Source: Bacilli bacterium (GTDB taxonomy: Bacteria; Bacillota_I; Bacilli_A; RF39; UBA660). From it: a stretch of 29,701 bases of DNA. The notes beneath the pieces are model-generated. The model did no database searches. It worked only from the letters and a program-made list of their open reading frames with translations, and was not told the DNA's origin. Location of the stretch: contig JAQUFX010000007.1 of assembly GCA_028684435.1 (NCBI GenBank), positions 1 to 29,701 on the forward strand, given 5' to 3'. Positions 28,259 to 29,701 of this stretch are shown one piece after another (within the stretch, counting starts at the first letter, position 1; every line of letters starts with the position of its first letter). Both the position numbers and the translations under genes were made by a program.

Positions 28259-29701
28259 TAGTTTCTTTTTTAAAAATTGACCCGTATAAGAGTTTTTAAC
28301 TTTTATTATATCTTCTGGAGTACCTGTAGCGATAACTTTTCCACCACCATCACCACCATCTGGTCCTAAATCGATAATGTGATCAGCTGTTTTAATAACA
28401 TCTAAGTTATGCTCGATAACAATAACAGTATCGCCGTTATTTACAATTCTTTCTAATATAGATAATAATTTTTTAATATCATCAGTATGAAGCCCAGTTG
28501 TTGGTTCATCTAATATAAAAACACTTTTACTAGTTGGTTTTTTTTGTAATTCTTTTGCTAATTTAATTCTTCCTGCTTCTCCACCTGATAAAGTAGGAGC
28601 CGGTTGTCCTAGTTTAATATAACCTAAACCTACATCAATTAACATTTGTAATTTAGTTTTAATTTTAGCAGAAAATTCAAAGAAATCAACAGCTTCTGTC
28701 ACTCTCATATTTAAAACATCAGCAATAGTTTTGCCCTTAAACTTCACTTCTAAAGTTTCACTATTATACCTAGAACCTTTGCATACATCACAAGGTACAT
28801 AAACATCAGGTAAAAAATGCATTTCAATTTTTTTAACTCCATCCCCAGAGCACGCTTCACATCTTCCCCCTTTGACATTAAATGAAAACCTGCCTTTTTT
28901 ATAACCTCTCATTTTTGATTCTTTTGTTTCAGTAAATACATCTCTTACATCATCAAATACTCCAACATAAGTAGCAGGATTACTTCTAGGTGTTCTTCCA
29001 ATTGGATCTTGTGATATGTCAACAACCTTATCAATATATTTTAATCCTCTAATAAATTTATGTTTGCCTGGTAAATTAATACTTCCATATATAGAAGCTC
29101 TTAAAGCTGGTAGTAATATATCAGTTATTAAAGAACTTTTGCCTGAACCAGAAACACCAGTTACACAACTAAAAGTCCCTAAAGGAATCTTGACATCAAT
29201 ATTTTTTAAATTATTTTCTTTCGCACCAGAAATTTCAATAAATTTACCATTACCTGTTCTTCTTTTTTTAGGAACTTCTATTTTTAATTTGCCACTTAAA
29301 TACTTGCCAGTAATACTATTTTTATTATGCATTACTTCTTTTGGAGTACCAAATGCAACAACATAGCCACCTTGGTCTCCAGGACCAGGTCCGATATCAA
29401 TTAAATAATCTGCTGCCATCATTGTATCTTCATCATGCTCTACAACTATTAAAGTATTACCTAAATCTCTCATTTTCTTAAGTGAATTTATCAAACTATT
29501 ATTATCTTTTTGATGAAGTCCAATACTTGGTTCATCAAGAACATATAAAACTCCACTTAATCTACTTCCTATTTGAGTAGCTAATCTAATTCTTTGACTT
29601 TCACCACCTGATAATGTTGTAGCAGTCCTTGATAAAGTTAAGTAATTCAGACCGACATTATCTAAAAATGTTAACCTACTATTTATTTCTTTTAATATTA
29701 A
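28253..29701 (-). CDS. uvrA: UvrABC excinuclease subunit A, C-terminal half (cut by window edge)
   Basis: 482 codons plus stop; the frame is open to the right edge and the N-terminal half is missing only because the window ends. UvrA finds DNA damage as a dimer and loads UvrB. Visible: first ABC unit signature TLSGGESQRIRLA and DEPSIGLH; second Walker A GVSGSGKSSLI; the zinc module with CEACSGDGVKKIEMHF and CDVCKGSRYN; second signature TLSGGEAGRIKLA; and Walker B ILDEPTTGLH. The second signature has Gly where UvrA proteins have Gln (LSGGEAQR). The internal TTG at 29494 is not the start: upstream codons continue in frame with family sequence. Confidence 0.97.
   Translation of the reverse strand, partial: LILKEINSRLTFLDNVGLNYLTLSRTATTLSGGESQRIRLATQIGSRLSGVLYVLDEPSIGLHQKDNNSLINSLKKMRDLGNTLIVVEHDEDTMMAADYLIDIGPGPGDQGGYVVAFGTPKEVMHNKNSITGKYLSGKLKIEVPKKRRTGNGKFIEISGAKENNLKNIDVKIPLGTFSCVTGVSGSGKSSLITDILLPALRASIYGSINLPGKHKFIRGLKYIDKVVDISQDPIGRTPRSNPATYVGVFDDVRDVFTETKESKMRGYKKGRFSFNVKGGRCEACSGDGVKKIEMHFLPDVYVPCDVCKGSRYNSETLEVKFKGKTIADVLNMRVTEAVDFFEFSAKIKTKLQMLIDVGLGYIKLGQPAPTLSGGEAGRIKLAKELQKKPTSKSVFILDEPTTGLHTDDIKKLLSILERIVNNGDTVIVIEHNLDVIKTADHIIDLGPDGGDGGGKVIATGTPEDIIKVKNSYTGQFLKKKLK

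Overview
The window looks like a chromosome segment of a low-GC, Bacilli- or Mollicutes-like Firmicute. It is strongly AT-rich, the spacers are almost pure A/T, Shine-Dalgarno sites are of the AGGAGG type, and the gene order around the ribosomal clusters is Gram-positive. TGA is used as a stop (for example at 20031 and 27757) and tryptophan is TGG, so the standard bacterial code applies and this is not a UGA-Trp mycoplasma. The surface and membrane proteins (a DUF6273-like protein, a small pilin-shaped protein, Lgt) suggest an uncultured, probably host-associated lineage. I cannot name the genus from sequence alone.

Nearly everything is on the minus strand, so transcription runs right to left. 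From the left edge: the 5' part of a 16S rRNA gene with a clear leader (promoter, boxA); ntdP; a divergent phosphoglycerate kinase; a membrane-anchored lysozyme/glucosaminidase-like protein; a small acidic protein and a long acidic protein ending in a LysM-like fold; tRNA-Asn; the only clear plus-strand gene, an AlkD-like DNA glycosylase; a large FtsX/MacB-type ABC exporter (permease plus ATPase); a frameshifted small membrane protein gene; tRNA-Gly; tex; a stand-alone Clp-D1-like AAA+ ATPase; and a YitT-family membrane protein.

From 15.2 to 25.3 kb lies a translation and transcription block: (mrnC, rlmB, sigH) - (secE, nusG) - (rplK, rplA) - (rplJ, rplL) - two small membrane proteins - (rpsL, rpsG, fusA, tuf). 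Most units have a readable promoter with 17-bp spacing. rplJ-rplL has an L10-type leader RNA followed by an intrinsic terminator, which reads as an attenuator. rplK-rplA has an L1-leader-like hairpin. rpoB and rpoC, which normally sit between rplL and rpsL, are absent and a two-gene membrane cassette occupies that place. rpmG and yacP are also missing from their usual positions.

The right end carries a DUF6273-like surface protein, lgt, a YvlD-family 4-TM protein, and the C-terminal half of uvrA running off the window. I saw no insertion sequence, prophage, CRISPR array or defence island. The best candidates for something new are the Clp-D1-like ATPase lacking the pore-loop aromatic residue, the 54-aa/120-aa membrane pair in the rpoBC slot, the divergent PGK, the C-terminally extended L11, S12 with isoleucine at the conserved streptomycin-site proline, and the altered UvrA signature motif.
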